From the NCBI GenBank assembly GCA_021463345.1, contig JAJTYM010000017.1, positions 1 through 64,000 on the forward strand: a DNA stretch of 64,000 bases, read 5' to 3'. Shown here piece by piece: positions 8,235-18,000 of the stretch. Source of the stretch: Pseudobdellovibrionaceae bacterium. Its GTDB lineage: Bacteria > Bdellovibrionota > Bdellovibrionia > Bdellovibrionales > JAMPXM01. The notes beneath the pieces are model-generated. The model was not told the origin of the DNA, did not search any database, and worked only from the letters and a program-made list of their open reading frames with translations. Made by a program: the position numbers and the translations under genes. The first letter of the stretch is position 1; every line of letters begins with the position of its first letter.

Positions 8235-8261
8235 TGATCGGCGTCTCATAAAGGTACTGAA
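8235..8261 (-). promoter_or_regulatory. Sigma-28 (FliA)-type promoter for flagellin 2
   Basis: On the minus strand TTCA, 15 nt, GCCGATCA; the -10 matches GCCGATAA at seven of eight positions, while the -35 is weaker. It lies 90 bp before flagellin 2. The remaining part of 8145-8495 holds the flagellin leader and the upstream region of the next plus-strand gene, with no other gene that I can support. Confidence 0.48.
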
Positions 8262-8495
8262 GCGGGAAATCCCAAAATGATCAGAACTGGGCCAAAGTCC
8301 GATCGGCGCCCCCGTCGAAGGTTCCGCCGAGCCCATTTCGGGATCCCCCTTCGGGCGAGGGGGAACAGAGGGGGTGGGACTGCCGTTTTTCGGCCGTGGC
8401 CAGGGGATGTTGAACAGGCGTTCGCCGCCCAGAACCGATTGATTCGATCCCGAATGGGCTTCTCGGAGGCATCCATTTTGCCTTCAGGGGCCTCG

Positions 8496-10184
8496 ATGAG
8501 GAACGCCGTTCGCCGTTTTTTTTCTTCGTTTTTGATCGCCATCGTCGCGATACCGTCTCTCGCTCGCCCCGCTTCCGCGGTCGAAAATGCGCCGACCGGA
8601 GCGTTCGCCGATCGACCTGCCGGCCCCGCGGTCGAAGGGTCGGCGTCTTGCCGCGATTGGAAGGTCGGGGCCCGGTCGTCTTTCTCCGCCGGTCTCGAGG
8701 AGTATCTGCGTTTCGCGCGCGCCTCCGGACCGAGGGATTGGAGCTGCCTCAGCCGTTCGACCTGGCACTTGCTCGATCAGCTTTTCGACCCGCGGCAAGA
8801 AGGCGACTACGATGCCCGGATGGCGGGAATCGCCGAGATCTTCGCGCGCGCCCAGGCATCCGATGACGCGAGAACCGTCGAAGCCGTCGAGGAACTCGTC
8901 TACGTCATGCAATACCAGTGGCTGACGGTGATGTACGAACGCTTGGCGGCGTACAATTCCACGCGTTCCCATGTCGTGGCCGCCAGCGCCGTCGGCGTCA
9001 CGGCGGGCCTGGTCGGCGCCACGCTGCTGGCGCGCTCCCGACCGCTGAAGGACCTGCGCCGGGCCTCGCGCGGCATGGCCATCAAAGTCCTGCGGCATGT
9101 CGGCCGCCGTGTCGCGCGCAGCCTCCTCTCGGCTCGGTCGGCGGGCGCCGCGATGGGCGCGGTCGGCGCTTTCGTCACTGGCCCTGGGTATGATCCCAGC
9201 ATCAAGGCGCCGCCGCCAGCGCCGCTCGATTACCTCGACGGCGGGAGCCGCGCCTATGCCAATCACACCGATTTGCAGTTTTACAAGGATCTGGCTGTCC
9301 TCGTGGCGTCGGGCGCGGCTGGTTACGCCGCCGCGGCCACGGCCGAATTTTATTTCCTCAAGGCGATGAAGCTGGTCGCCGGGGCGGGCCGCGCGGCCCG
9401 GCACACCGGCAAAGCCCATCTCGCCGCCGCCGCCGCCAGTTTTGCCGTCGGCGTCGCGATCGAAAAAAGCGCCGAGGCGGCGTTGGTCCGCGGGTACCAC
9501 GCGTGGCACCGCCAGCGGGTCGCCGACATGCGCGCGCGATTGGCCGCCAGGGACCTGGATGATTGGCAAACGTTCGTCGCGGCGAGCGACCTCACGTCGG
9601 CTTTGATCCAATGGTTGTCGACTCAGGAGGCGCCGATCACGAGCGAGACGTTCGAGGCGGTGGTTGGCTTCCGGCGCCATCAGGTTTGCTCGCGGCTGCT
9701 TTTCAGGACCCTTGACGAGCCGTCCCTGCCGCATTGGGAGCGTTTCGGTTTGTCGCCGGACAAGATGGAGCGGATCGCCGAAAGCGGGGAGAGGTCCTTG
9801 CGCCAGAAGGCCGTTGAGATCGTGAGGGAACGGGCGGATCGCCTGCGGACGATCCGTTCGGCGATCGTCATCGGCCATTACGAACTGGGGGCTCTGGGGA
9901 GCCCGTACGTCGAAAATTTCCGTACGCAGCTGCGCATCCTGATAAGTCGGATCGACGCGCTTTCGGAGCGCAACGAGATGGTCGAGGCGGAGATCGCGTC
10001 GGTGCGTGAAATCGTCGCGACCCTCGCACCGGGTTCCCCGAAGTGGGAAGACGCCGCAGCCTTGCGCGGCGTCGCGAACGCTTTTCACTGCTTGCATCCG
10101 AACGTGTACGGCCTGCCGTATGGCCCGCAACGGTCGCCGCTCGCAAGACCGGCTCAGAAGCCGCCACCCGTCGCGGGGCCATAG
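8496..10184 (+). CDS. Secreted or membrane-associated protein of unknown function
   Basis: I do not recognise the family. The start at ATG 8496 is chosen because it begins a good signal sequence (MRNAVRRFFSSFLIAIVAIP, then an AxA cleavage region). An in-frame ATG at 8454 and an extension to 8277 exist but would bury that signal. The 562-aa product has at least three further hydrophobic stretches. One is near HVVAASAVGVTAGLVGATLL, one near AGAAMGAVGAFV, and one pair lies around 9300-9470. The C-terminal half is mostly helical and charged. It is probably an inner-membrane or envelope protein. It stands alone, converging on folA with a 13-bp gap. Confidence 0.72.
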   Translation: MRNAVRRFFSSFLIAIVAIPSLARPASAVENAPTGAFADRPAGPAVEGSASCRDWKVGARSSFSAGLEEYLRFARASGPRDWSCLSRSTWHLLDQLFDPRQEGDYDARMAGIAEIFARAQASDDARTVEAVEELVYVMQYQWLTVMYERLAAYNSTRSHVVAASAVGVTAGLVGATLLARSRPLKDLRRASRGMAIKVLRHVGRRVARSLLSARSAGAAMGAVGAFVTGPGYDPSIKAPPPAPLDYLDGGSRAYANHTDLQFYKDLAVLVASGAAGYAAAATAEFYFLKAMKLVAGAGRAARHTGKAHLAAAAASFAVGVAIEKSAEAALVRGYHAWHRQRVADMRARLAARDLDDWQTFVAASDLTSALIQWLSTQEAPITSETFEAVVGFRRHQVCSRLLFRTLDEPSLPHWERFGLSPDKMERIAESGERSLRQKAVEIVRERADRLRTIRSAIVIGHYELGALGSPYVENFRTQLRILISRIDALSERNEMVEAEIASVREIVATLAPGSPKWEDAAALRGVANAFHCLHPNVYGLPYGPQRSPLARPAQKPPPVAGP

Positions 10185-10197
10185 CTTTTGCGATCCC

Positions 10198-10695
10198 TCA
10201 CTTCACCCGATCGTAGGTGACGAAGTCGAACGGCTCGGGCTCGGTCCTCCGGATCCGTTGCGTTTCCTTGAAGGCCGATTTGTCGAATTCGGGGAACGTC
10301 GCGTCCCCGTCATACGCCTTGTGGATCTCGGTGAGATAGATGCGATCGGTGACGTCGAGCGTCTGCCGAAAGATTTCGCCGCCACCGATGATGAAAACCT
10401 CATCGCTCCATTTCGCGGACTGCGTTTCGCAGAAGGCGAGAGCCGATTTCACGTCGGGGAAGACGTGCGCCCCGACCGGCCGGAAATCCTTTTGCCGCGT
10501 GATCACGACGTGCAACCGGTCCGGCAGAAGGCCTGGGAGTGAATCGAACGTCTTGCGGCCCATCACCATGATGTGCCCGGTCGTTTTGTCTTTGAAGAAC
10601 TTGAAGTCCTCGGGGATCCTCCATGGCAGGTCCCCGTCCCTGCCGATCACGCGGTTGGATGCCATAGCGACGATCGCGCTCAGTTTCATGCCCAT
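10198..10695 (-). CDS. folA: Dihydrofolate reductase
   Basis: This enzyme reduces dihydrofolate to tetrahydrofolate with NADPH, restoring the cofactor oxidised by thymidylate synthase. The 165-aa length is typical. Seen are the N-terminal strand LSAIVAMASNRVIGRDGDLPW, where the last residues bind substrate, the active-site acid in IPEDFKFFK, and the NADPH-binding MGRKTFDSLPG. A strong ribosome site (AAGGAGG, 5 nt spacing) fixes ATG 10695 over the second Met two codons later. It lies 21 bp after thyA on the same strand, forming a thyA-folA operon. Confidence 0.96.
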   Translation of the reverse strand: MGMKLSAIVAMASNRVIGRDGDLPWRIPEDFKFFKDKTTGHIMVMGRKTFDSLPGLLPDRLHVVITRQKDFRPVGAHVFPDVKSALAFCETQSAKWSDEVFIIGGGEIFRQTLDVTDRIYLTEIHKAYDGDATFPEFDKSAFKETQRIRRTEPEPFDFVTYDRVK

Positions 10696-10716
10696 GAGGT
10701 CCTCCTTCGCCGTCGC

Positions 10717-11523
10717 TCAGACGGCCACTTCGGCCTTGATCGACGGATGCGCGTCGTAACCCTCGAGCCGGAAGTCCTCGTATTTGAAATCGAAGATCGA
10801 TTTCACGCCCGGGTTGAGGACCATGCGCGGCGGCGGCCTGTGGTCGCGCGAGAGCTGCAGGCGCGCCTGTTCCAGGTGATTGCTGTACAGATGCGCGTCG
10901 CCGAAAGTGTGCACGAATTCGCCCGGGGCGAGGCCCGTCACCTGCGCCATCATCATGGTGAGCAGCGCGTAGCTCGCGATGTTGAACGGCACGCCGAGGA
11001 AAACGTCGGCCGAGCGTTGGTAGAGTTGGCAGGAGAGCCGGCCGTCGGCCACGTAAAATTGGAAGAACGCGTGGCACGGGGGCAGCGCCATGCTGTCGAT
11101 TTCGCCGGGGTTGAACGCGACGACGAGCAGGCGGCGGGAGTCGGGATCGGATCCGATCCGCTCGACGACGCCGGCGATCTGGTCGATCGCGCGGCCGTCG
11201 GGCGCCGCCCACGAGCGCCACTGCTTGCCGTAGACGGGACCGAGTTCGCCGTCCTCGTCGGCCCACTCGTCCCAGATGGTGACGCCGTTGTCGCGCAGGT
11301 ATTTGACGTTGGTGTCGCCTTTGAGGAACCAAAGAAGCTCGTGGATGATCGAGCGCAGGTGGAGTTTCTTGGTCGTCACGATCGGAAAGCCGCGCGAGAG
11401 ATCGAAGCGCATTTGGTGGCCGAACACGCTGAGCGTGCCGGTCCCCGTGCGGTCCCCCTTCGAAGTCCCGTGGTCGAGGATCATCTGCATGAGATCATGG
11501 TAGGGCTGCATGAGCGGTTTCAC
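10717..11523 (-). CDS. thyA: Thymidylate synthase
   Basis: The enzyme methylates dUMP to dTMP using methylene-tetrahydrofolate and yields the dihydrofolate that FolA recycles. Family motifs include [17 protein letters not shown] near the N-terminus, the catalytic Cys in [12 protein letters not shown], and [22 protein letters not shown] 11523 is preferred because AGGAGC lies 5 nt upstream; ATG 11511 would match the E. coli protein start more closely. The frame can be extended to 11556, but that extension has no family counterpart. The 5' region 11524-11749 is shared with a divergent HD-domain gene. Confidence 0.95.
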   Translation of the reverse strand: MKPLMQPYHDLMQMILDHGTSKGDRTGTGTLSVFGHQMRFDLSRGFPIVTTKKLHLRSIIHELLWFLKGDTNVKYLRDNGVTIWDEWADEDGELGPVYGKQWRSWAAPDGRAIDQIAGVVERIGSDPDSRRLLVVAFNPGEIDSMALPPCHAFFQFYVADGRLSCQLYQRSADVFLGVPFNIASYALLTMMMAQVTGLAPGEFVHTFGDAHLYSNHLEQARLQLSRDHRPPPRMVLNPGVKSIFDFKYEDFRLEGYDAHPSIKAEVAV

Positions 11524-11749
11524 GGTGGCTCCTGTCGCGAAAGACGTGGGATCCACCTCAATAAATCGAACCCGCTCTCCCTCTGCAAGCTCGGTCCATC
11601 GAAAGGCGCGCCGCTATCAAAAAGTGATGCTATACCCATGTTGTCGAATTGCGTCATTTCATGATTGAGATGGGGATTCTTGCCAGGTGCGGCATGACTC
11701 GATAAGGTCGTTTCGACCCTCGCAATCGTTGTCAAAAAGCCGGGCGCTT

Positions 11750-13045
11750 ATGGAAATCAAAGATCCGATTCACGGGCCGATGGAAGTCAATTCCAGCGAG
11801 ACGAATATCTTGGACAGCGCCGTCTGCCAGCGTTTGCGGCAGATCAAGCAACTCGGTTTCGCCGAATACAGTTTTCCCGGCGCTGTCCACAACCGCTACA
11901 TCCATTCGCTCGGCGTGATGCATTTGGCGGGGCAGGCCTTCGACAACATCTTCCGGAATTTCCGGTTCAGCTCGCCCGCCGCGCGCGCGCGGCTCAAGCA
12001 GGTGACGAGGCTCGGGGCTCTCCTGCACGACATCGGCCACGGCCCGCTCAGCCATACGACCGAAGAGGTCATGCCGCCGCTCAAAGAGCTCGATGTCAAA
12101 GCCTACGCGCACAAGAAAACGCCGGAGGACCCGGGCCGCCGCGCCGATCACGAGGACTACACGATCAAGTTCCTGACGGATTCGGCGCTCACTAAAGTCC
12201 TGCGCCTCAACTTCCCCGATTTCGAACCGATGCACATCGCCTGTTTGGTCGACAGCACGCTGAGGAGCACCGACGATTTTTTCTCCGATCGGGGGTTGAA
12301 TTTCCGCCCGATCTTGAGCCAGATCGTCAGCTCCGAGCTCGATTGCGATCGCATGGATTATCTCGAGCGCGACGCGTATTTCTGCGGCACGAATTACGGC
12401 AAGGTCGAGCTCAATTGGCTGTTGGGCAACCTCACGTGGCACGACCTCGGCGGCGACGTGCACCTCGCCCTCGATCGCCGCGCGATCTACACGTTCGACG
12501 ACTTCCTGATCTCGCGCCATCACATGTACCTGATGGTTTACTTCCACCACAAATCGATCGTGTACGAAGAGATGCTGATGCGTTACCTGTCCTCGAAGGA
12601 CTGCACGTACCGTTTGCCGTCGCGGATCGAGGAGTACACGCGGTGCACGGACTACTCGCTCTACGAGCATCTCGCGTCGGTCGAGAACAAGTGGGCCAAA
12701 CGCATCGCCGAGCGCAGGCCTTACCGCATGCTCTTCGAGATCCACGCCGTGAGCGCCAGCGAGAGGCCGAAAGACATGGCGAGGAGCCTCGAGGCCGAGG
12801 GCATCGACGTGATCTGGGCGAGTTCGCAGACGCGCTTGTCGAAGTATCATACGGCGGGCCCCGACGAATACGCGCGCGCGATTTTCGTCGTCGACCGATC
12901 GGACCCCATGCTGAAGCCGATGGCGATCGAGCAGGTCACGGGGATCTTCCAGAAATACGAGGAGACCCGTCACATCGATCGTCTCTACGTCGCTCCCGAT
13001 CGGTACGAAGACGCGCGCAAGCTCATCACCGAACGCCGGCTGTGA
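11750..13045 (+). CDS. HD-domain phosphohydrolase (SAMHD1/dNTPase-like)
   Basis: This 431-aa HD-superfamily hydrolase resembles the SAMHD1/YdhJ-like group. Its likely activity is on nucleotides, but the substrate is not shown by sequence. The N-terminus MEIKDPIHGPMEV is typical of the group. Metal ligands are His in RYIHSLGVMH, His-Asp in LLHDIGHGPLSH (about residue 92) and Asp in LDCDRMDYLERDAYF. ATG 11750 is chosen because the frame upstream (to 11687) has no family resemblance. It is divergent from thyA, which fits a link to dNTP metabolism but does not prove one. Confidence 0.9.
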   Translation: MEIKDPIHGPMEVNSSETNILDSAVCQRLRQIKQLGFAEYSFPGAVHNRYIHSLGVMHLAGQAFDNIFRNFRFSSPAARARLKQVTRLGALLHDIGHGPLSHTTEEVMPPLKELDVKAYAHKKTPEDPGRRADHEDYTIKFLTDSALTKVLRLNFPDFEPMHIACLVDSTLRSTDDFFSDRGLNFRPILSQIVSSELDCDRMDYLERDAYFCGTNYGKVELNWLLGNLTWHDLGGDVHLALDRRAIYTFDDFLISRHHMYLMVYFHHKSIVYEEMLMRYLSSKDCTYRLPSRIEEYTRCTDYSLYEHLASVENKWAKRIAERRPYRMLFEIHAVSASERPKDMARSLEAEGIDVIWASSQTRLSKYHTAGPDEYARAIFVVDRSDPMLKPMAIEQVTGIFQKYEETRHIDRLYVAPDRYEDARKLITERRL

Positions 13046-13349
13046 GCCGCGGCGGAAAATCTTTCAAACCGCATGGCGGGACAGCCGCTATCCATAGGGA
13101 CCGAGGGACTCGTCCGGCTCCGCCGCCCTCGCGAGATCCCGTGGGCGCGAGCCTGGGCAAACGACGTTTTTTTGCCTGGTTGCGCGGTTTCCCGGGCGCT
13201 TGTTTCGTCATAAGGCCCCGCGCCTCATAATTCCCCGTTATGGCCGATGATGAAAAAGATTGAAGTGACATTTGCCGTTCATGGACTTACTCCCTAGCGC
13301 CATATTGGAACCAAATCCTGGTTCCATCGAGGGAAGGAAGGGGTGGAGA
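13046..13349. other. Gap with no supported gene
   Basis: The 304 bp between the HD gene and the HExxH gene hold no convincing reading frame. A short imperfect hairpin around 13155-13177 (GGCAAA with TTTGCC) could end HD-gene transcription. An AT-rich stretch around 13220-13275 could hold the promoter of the next gene. Confidence 0.4.
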
Positions 13350-14372
13350 GTGACCGATCCGGACCAGCCACAGAGTCGGCCGCGGGCCTTGATGACCGGA
13401 AAAACGCTCGTGGTCGCGCTGGTCGCGTTGGCCGCGGGCGCGCAAGCGGTCGCGGCGCCCAGCCGCGCGATCGGCCACAAGGCGCTGGACGCTTGCGACC
13501 TCGTCCCGAGGAACAACCTGCGCATTCCCGATGACGGCCGCTCCACGCGTTCCGGCGTGAGCCGCGCGCGCTTCGCTCAGGTCCTCAGCGCGGCGATCGC
13601 CGTCTACGAGCCGGTTTTCCGCTCCAGGGGCGAGAAGCTGATCGTCCGCGGCCTATGGGGGAATCCTGATCTCAACGCCAGCGCCTACCCGGGCCGCGAT
13701 CCGATCGAGGTCCTCGAGAGGGGCGGCGGTTCCGGCGAGGTGGACATGCGCTTCCGCCGCGTCGATATCTACGGGGGCCTCGCCCGCCATCCGGAGATGA
13801 CGGCCGACGGCCTTCTCATGGTCCTCTGCCACGAAATCGGCCACCATATCGGTGGGCTGCCCGTGGCTGGTGGTTCGTGGAGCGCGTCCAATGAGGGCCA
13901 GTCCGATTATTTCGCCGCCGCGAAATGCATGCGCAAGGTCCTGGAGAAGGTCGATAACGTCGCCGCCGCCAGCCGCATGCCGGTCGACGCCTCGGTCCGC
14001 AACAAATGCATGGCCGCGCACCAGAGGGACGCCAAAGAGGCCGCGCTTTGCGTGCGCACGTCGATGGCGGGACTCGCGTTGGCCAAGGTTCTGTCGGATC
14101 TCGGCGGCGACGGGCGCGTCGGCTTCCGCACGCCCGACCGCTCCGTCGCCGCACAAACCGACAACGCGCACCCGGCGGCGCAATGCCGCCTCGACACGTA
14201 CCTTGCCGGGGCGTTGTGCCGCGTTTCGCACGAGAGCGATCTTTCGTTCGAGTCGCCTTTGAAAGGCGCCTGCGTGCCCGAGCGCGCCACCAATTCCTCC
14301 GGCATCCGCCCGGCCTGCTGGTTCAACCCGAAGTTTTACGAGCGCCCGGAATTGCTGACGCGTTTCTTCTGA
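13350..14372 (+). CDS. Secreted HExxH metalloprotease-like protein
   Basis: This is a probable exported zinc-dependent hydrolase. The HExxH motif reads VLCHEIGHHIGG at about residue 160. The nearby EGQSDYFAAAKCM, with an acid about 25 residues later, resembles the third-ligand helix of zincins. Several Cys residues in the C-terminal third (KCM, NKCM, LCVR, QCR, LCR, AC) suggest disulfides after export. GTG 13350 is chosen because it is preceded by a GGAAGG/AGGGG ribosome site. It gives a short n-region before the hydrophobic core TLVVALVALAAGAQAVAA. ATG 13392 is an alternative that leaves only the signal peptide. No named family is recognised. The protein is 340 aa. Confidence 0.75.
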   Translation: MTDPDQPQSRPRALMTGKTLVVALVALAAGAQAVAAPSRAIGHKALDACDLVPRNNLRIPDDGRSTRSGVSRARFAQVLSAAIAVYEPVFRSRGEKLIVRGLWGNPDLNASAYPGRDPIEVLERGGGSGEVDMRFRRVDIYGGLARHPEMTADGLLMVLCHEIGHHIGGLPVAGGSWSASNEGQSDYFAAAKCMRKVLEKVDNVAAASRMPVDASVRNKCMAAHQRDAKEAALCVRTSMAGLALAKVLSDLGGDGRVGFRTPDRSVAAQTDNAHPAAQCRLDTYLAGALCRVSHESDLSFESPLKGACVPERATNSSGIRPACWFNPKFYERPELLTRFF

Positions 14373-14416
14373 GCGCTTCGCCCGTCGGGCGAGGCCGCCC
14401 TTGAAAGGACGATGGG

Positions 14417-14824
14417 ATGAAGCCCCCGGAAGTAGGTCAATCCGCCTCGGAAACGGTGACGATCACCGATGAAATGGTGCGTGAGTTCGCGCGTCTTTCG
14501 GGAGACGTCAACCCTATCCACCTCGACGACGCATACGCCGCGAAAACCCGTTTCAAGCGGCGGATCGCGCACGGCACGCTGACCGCTTCGCTCCTCTCTC
14601 GAGTCGCCGGGACCCAACTCCCCGGACCTGGATCGATCTACCTCAACCAGCATATGAAGTTCAAAGCGCCGGCGTACATCGGCGATACGGTCACGGCCGA
14701 GATCAAAATCATCGGTAGGCGCGCCGACACGCCGATCATTTCGCTCTCGACGATCGTGCGGAATCAGAACGGTGAGATCTTGATGGACGGCGAAGCGCTC
14801 GTTTACTACGAACCCGTAACATAA
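14417..14824 (+). CDS. MaoC-like (R)-specific enoyl-CoA hydratase
   Basis: This 135-aa hot-dog-fold hydratase would hydrate trans-2-enoyl-CoA to (R)-3-hydroxyacyl-CoA. The active-site motif FARLSGDVNPIHLDDAYA carries the Asp/His pair, and the hot-dog helix reads RIAHGTLTASLLSRV. It resembles PhaJ-type proteins and the hydratase 2 family, but related acyl-ACP-active or storage roles cannot be separated by sequence. It is a single gene that starts 44 bp after the metalloprotease-like gene. Confidence 0.87.
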   Translation: MKPPEVGQSASETVTITDEMVREFARLSGDVNPIHLDDAYAAKTRFKRRIAHGTLTASLLSRVAGTQLPGPGSIYLNQHMKFKAPAYIGDTVTAEIKIIGRRADTPIISLSTIVRNQNGEILMDGEALVYYEPVT

Positions 14825-14923
14825 TCTTCGGTTCCGCGGAGACATGCGATGCTGGTGACCCGTCTCGGTTAACGGAATCTGAAAATTTATTTTCTCCATT
14901 TGAGACAGCTGTGTTTCGCTGAC

Positions 14924-14945
14924 GCGGGAAAGCCTCGCTTTCCGC
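14924..14945 (+). terminator. Possible terminator after the MaoC gene
   Basis: GCGGGAAAGC pairs with GCTTTCCGC over a CTC loop, with one bulged G. It is followed only by CCGTTTGAG, so termination is uncertain. It lies 100 bp past the hydratase stop and 107 bp before the lipoprotein start. Confidence 0.32.
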
Positions 14946-15051
14946 CCGTTTGAGCGCCGGTCCCGAAGCGGCGGCTGAAAGCGGGACACTCATCCAAAGC
15001 GGTTCGGCTGCCGAAGCGTTCAGTATGGTTGTAGTAAGTTGGCTGACCCAT

Positions 15052-18000
15052 ATGCGATTCGTTTTTGCGCCGATTTTTGCATCACCGATTTTTGCATCGG
15101 TGCCACTCGTTCTGGCCCTGGCGTCTTGTTCGCTGGAGGGCATGATCAAGAGCCTCCGACCCGACGAGATCGGCGCGCTCGCGTTCGAGGATCTCGAACC
15201 GGACGTTCCCGAAGGCTCGACATCCGTCGCCCTGAGTCTCAAAAAGAAACTCGCCGAACCGCTCACGCTCACGTACCGGCTCTACGATCCGGCCGACGCG
15301 CAGATCCATGAGGGCGAGCTGGAGCTCGATGCCGGAGCGGCGTCGGTGACCCTGAGCGGTCTGCCCTTGCCCCCCGACAACGCGCTCGACGAGGCCGACC
15401 GGGTCTATCGGATCGTGATCGTCGACAGCCTCGGCAAAACGAGCCGGATCCGCCTGACCGTGCTCGACGACGACGACCCCCCGACGGTTTCGATCAACGA
15501 CGACACGGTAACCGAGGGCGGGTCCCTCTCGTTCACCGTTTCGCTCTCGGGTCCTTCGGGCAGGGAGATCTCGCTCACGTACGGGACGGTGAACGGCGGC
15601 ACGGCGACGAGCGGCGCGGACTTCACGGCGCTCGCGCCGACGACGGTCGCCATCCCCGCCGGCGACACGTCGTTCACGTTCAGCGTCGCGACCCTGGATG
15701 ACTCGCTCCACGAGTCGAGCGAAACGGTTCACGTGCGCCTGTCGTCCCCTGTGAACGTGACGATCTCGGACGACACCGGCGTCGGCACGATCAACGACAA
15801 CGACGCGTCTCCGACGCTGAGCGTGTCGGACGCGTCAGGCCTTGAAGGCGCGGGCCTGGTGTTCACGGTTTCGCTCTCGGCGGCGAGCGGCCGCGAGACG
15901 ACGTTCGAGTGGGGGACCGTGGACGGGACGGCGTCGGGTGGGTTGGATTTCACGGCGGTGTCCGGCGCGAGCGCGACGATCGCGTCCGGCGGGACATCGA
16001 CGACGTTGACGGTCTCCAGCCTCAACGACGCGCTGACGGAAGGGGACGAGACGTTCAGCGTCGTTTTGACGGATCCGGTGAACGCGACGCTTTCGGACGA
16101 CACCGGTATCGGCACGATCCAGGATGGCGTGGCGCCAGGCGTTCCCACGGCTCCAGGTCAGTTCGACGACGGCGCGTTTTATTACTCTTCGAGCGAGACG
16201 CCGGTTCTGCGTTGGGCCGCCTCGACGGGGCACACGCACTACGAGGTCGCGATCGGCACGTCGAGTGGCGGCACGAACGTCTTGAGCTGGACGAACATCG
16301 GCGATGTGACGAACTACCAGGCCACGGGCCTGACGCTCGCGCCGGGGACGATGCACTACGCGAGCGTGCGCGCGGTCGGTGGCGGCGGTACGACGTTGGT
16401 GAACGGGGATGGTTGGCTTGCGCTCGGCCAGCAGAAGCTGGCGTGGATGGGGCCGGCCTGGGACGGTCGCGAGGGCCAGGCGAGGTTCGGCAGCAGCCAG
16501 GCGCTCTCCGAGGACGGGCAAATCCTGGTGGTGGGCGCGCCTTACGCGTCTCTCGATGAGGAATCCAACAGCGTCTCGTCGGCGGGCGTCGCGTACGTGT
16601 TCGTCCGTGAAGGTTCGTCGTGGAAGTTGCGACAGAAGCTGGCGGCGACGGGGACCAACGGACGAGTGGAGAACGATAATTTTGGTATATCCGTGGCGAT
16701 CTCGGGTGAGACGATCGTGGTGGGGGCAGCTGGCCAAGACTTCGACACGGCCGGCGCGAATTTGGTGAACAATGCGGGCGCGGCGTACGTCTTCACGCGC
16801 AGCAGTGGGGTTTGGAGCCAGCAGCAAAAAATCGTCGCGGTCGGCACGAACGCGAGAGTGGCGGCTGACCGCTTCGGTACTTCTGTCGCGATCTCCGGCG
16901 AGACTCTCGTGGTGGGGGCTTCTGGCCAAGATTTCGACGCGGATGGGGCGGATTCAGCGAGCGGTGCGGGCGCGGCGTACGTGTTCACACGCAACGGTGG
17001 GGTTTGGAGTCAGCAGCAGAAATTGGTGGGGGTGGGCGTCAATGCGCGGATGGCGGACGACGGCTTTGGCGCGTCCGTCGCGATTTCGGGCGAGACGATC
17101 GTGATCGGGGCCAACGGCCACGATTACGATGCGGACGGGGCAAATCCCGTGAGCGCCGGTGCCGTGTACGTGTTCACGCGCGGCGGAGGGGTTTGGAGCC
17201 AGCAGCAGAAACTCGTGGCGACTGGAGCCAACGCGCGCTCGGCCAGTGACAACTTCGGCAAATCCGTCGCGATCTCCGGCGAGACGGTTGTGGTCGGGTC
17301 TCATTGGCATGATTACGACGTGGCCGGCGCGAATTCGGTGCGTGATACGGGCGCGGCGTACGTCTTCACGCGCAGCGGAGGAGCGTGGACTCAGCAGCAA
17401 AAACTCGTGGCGTCGGGTACCAACGCGCGCGGGATGGATGCCGAATTCGGCAATTCCGTGGCGATCTCCGGTGAGACGATCGTGATCGGTTCTCATCGGG
17501 AAGGCTACGACGCGGCCGGCGCGAATCCGGTGAGTGTGGCGGGTGCGGCGTACGTGTTCACGCGCAGCGGAGGGGTTTGGAGCCAGCAGCAGAAACTCGT
17601 CGCGAGCGGCACCAATGCACGCATGGGCACCGATCTTTTTGGCACTTCCGTTGTGATCTCCGGCGAGACTCTCGTGGCGGGGGCCTATGGACAGGATTAC
17701 GATGCGGCCGGCGCGGATCCGAGGGAGCTCGCTGGCGCCGCGTACAGCTTCAGGTACAGCGGTGGGGTTTGGACTCAAGAGCAGAAACTGACCGGCTCCG
17801 GTTTGGTTCACGATCGCTCGAGCAGATTCGGTCACTCACTGCACCTCTCGGAGGACGGTTCGACGCTCGTGATCGGCGCTCTCAATGATGGCCTCGATGG
17901 GGTTGGGAACTATGTGAGAAATACGGGCGCCGCTTACGTCTATGTCAAGCAAGGCGGGCGTTGGGTGCTGCAGCAAAAACTCGTGGCGAGCGGCACCAAT

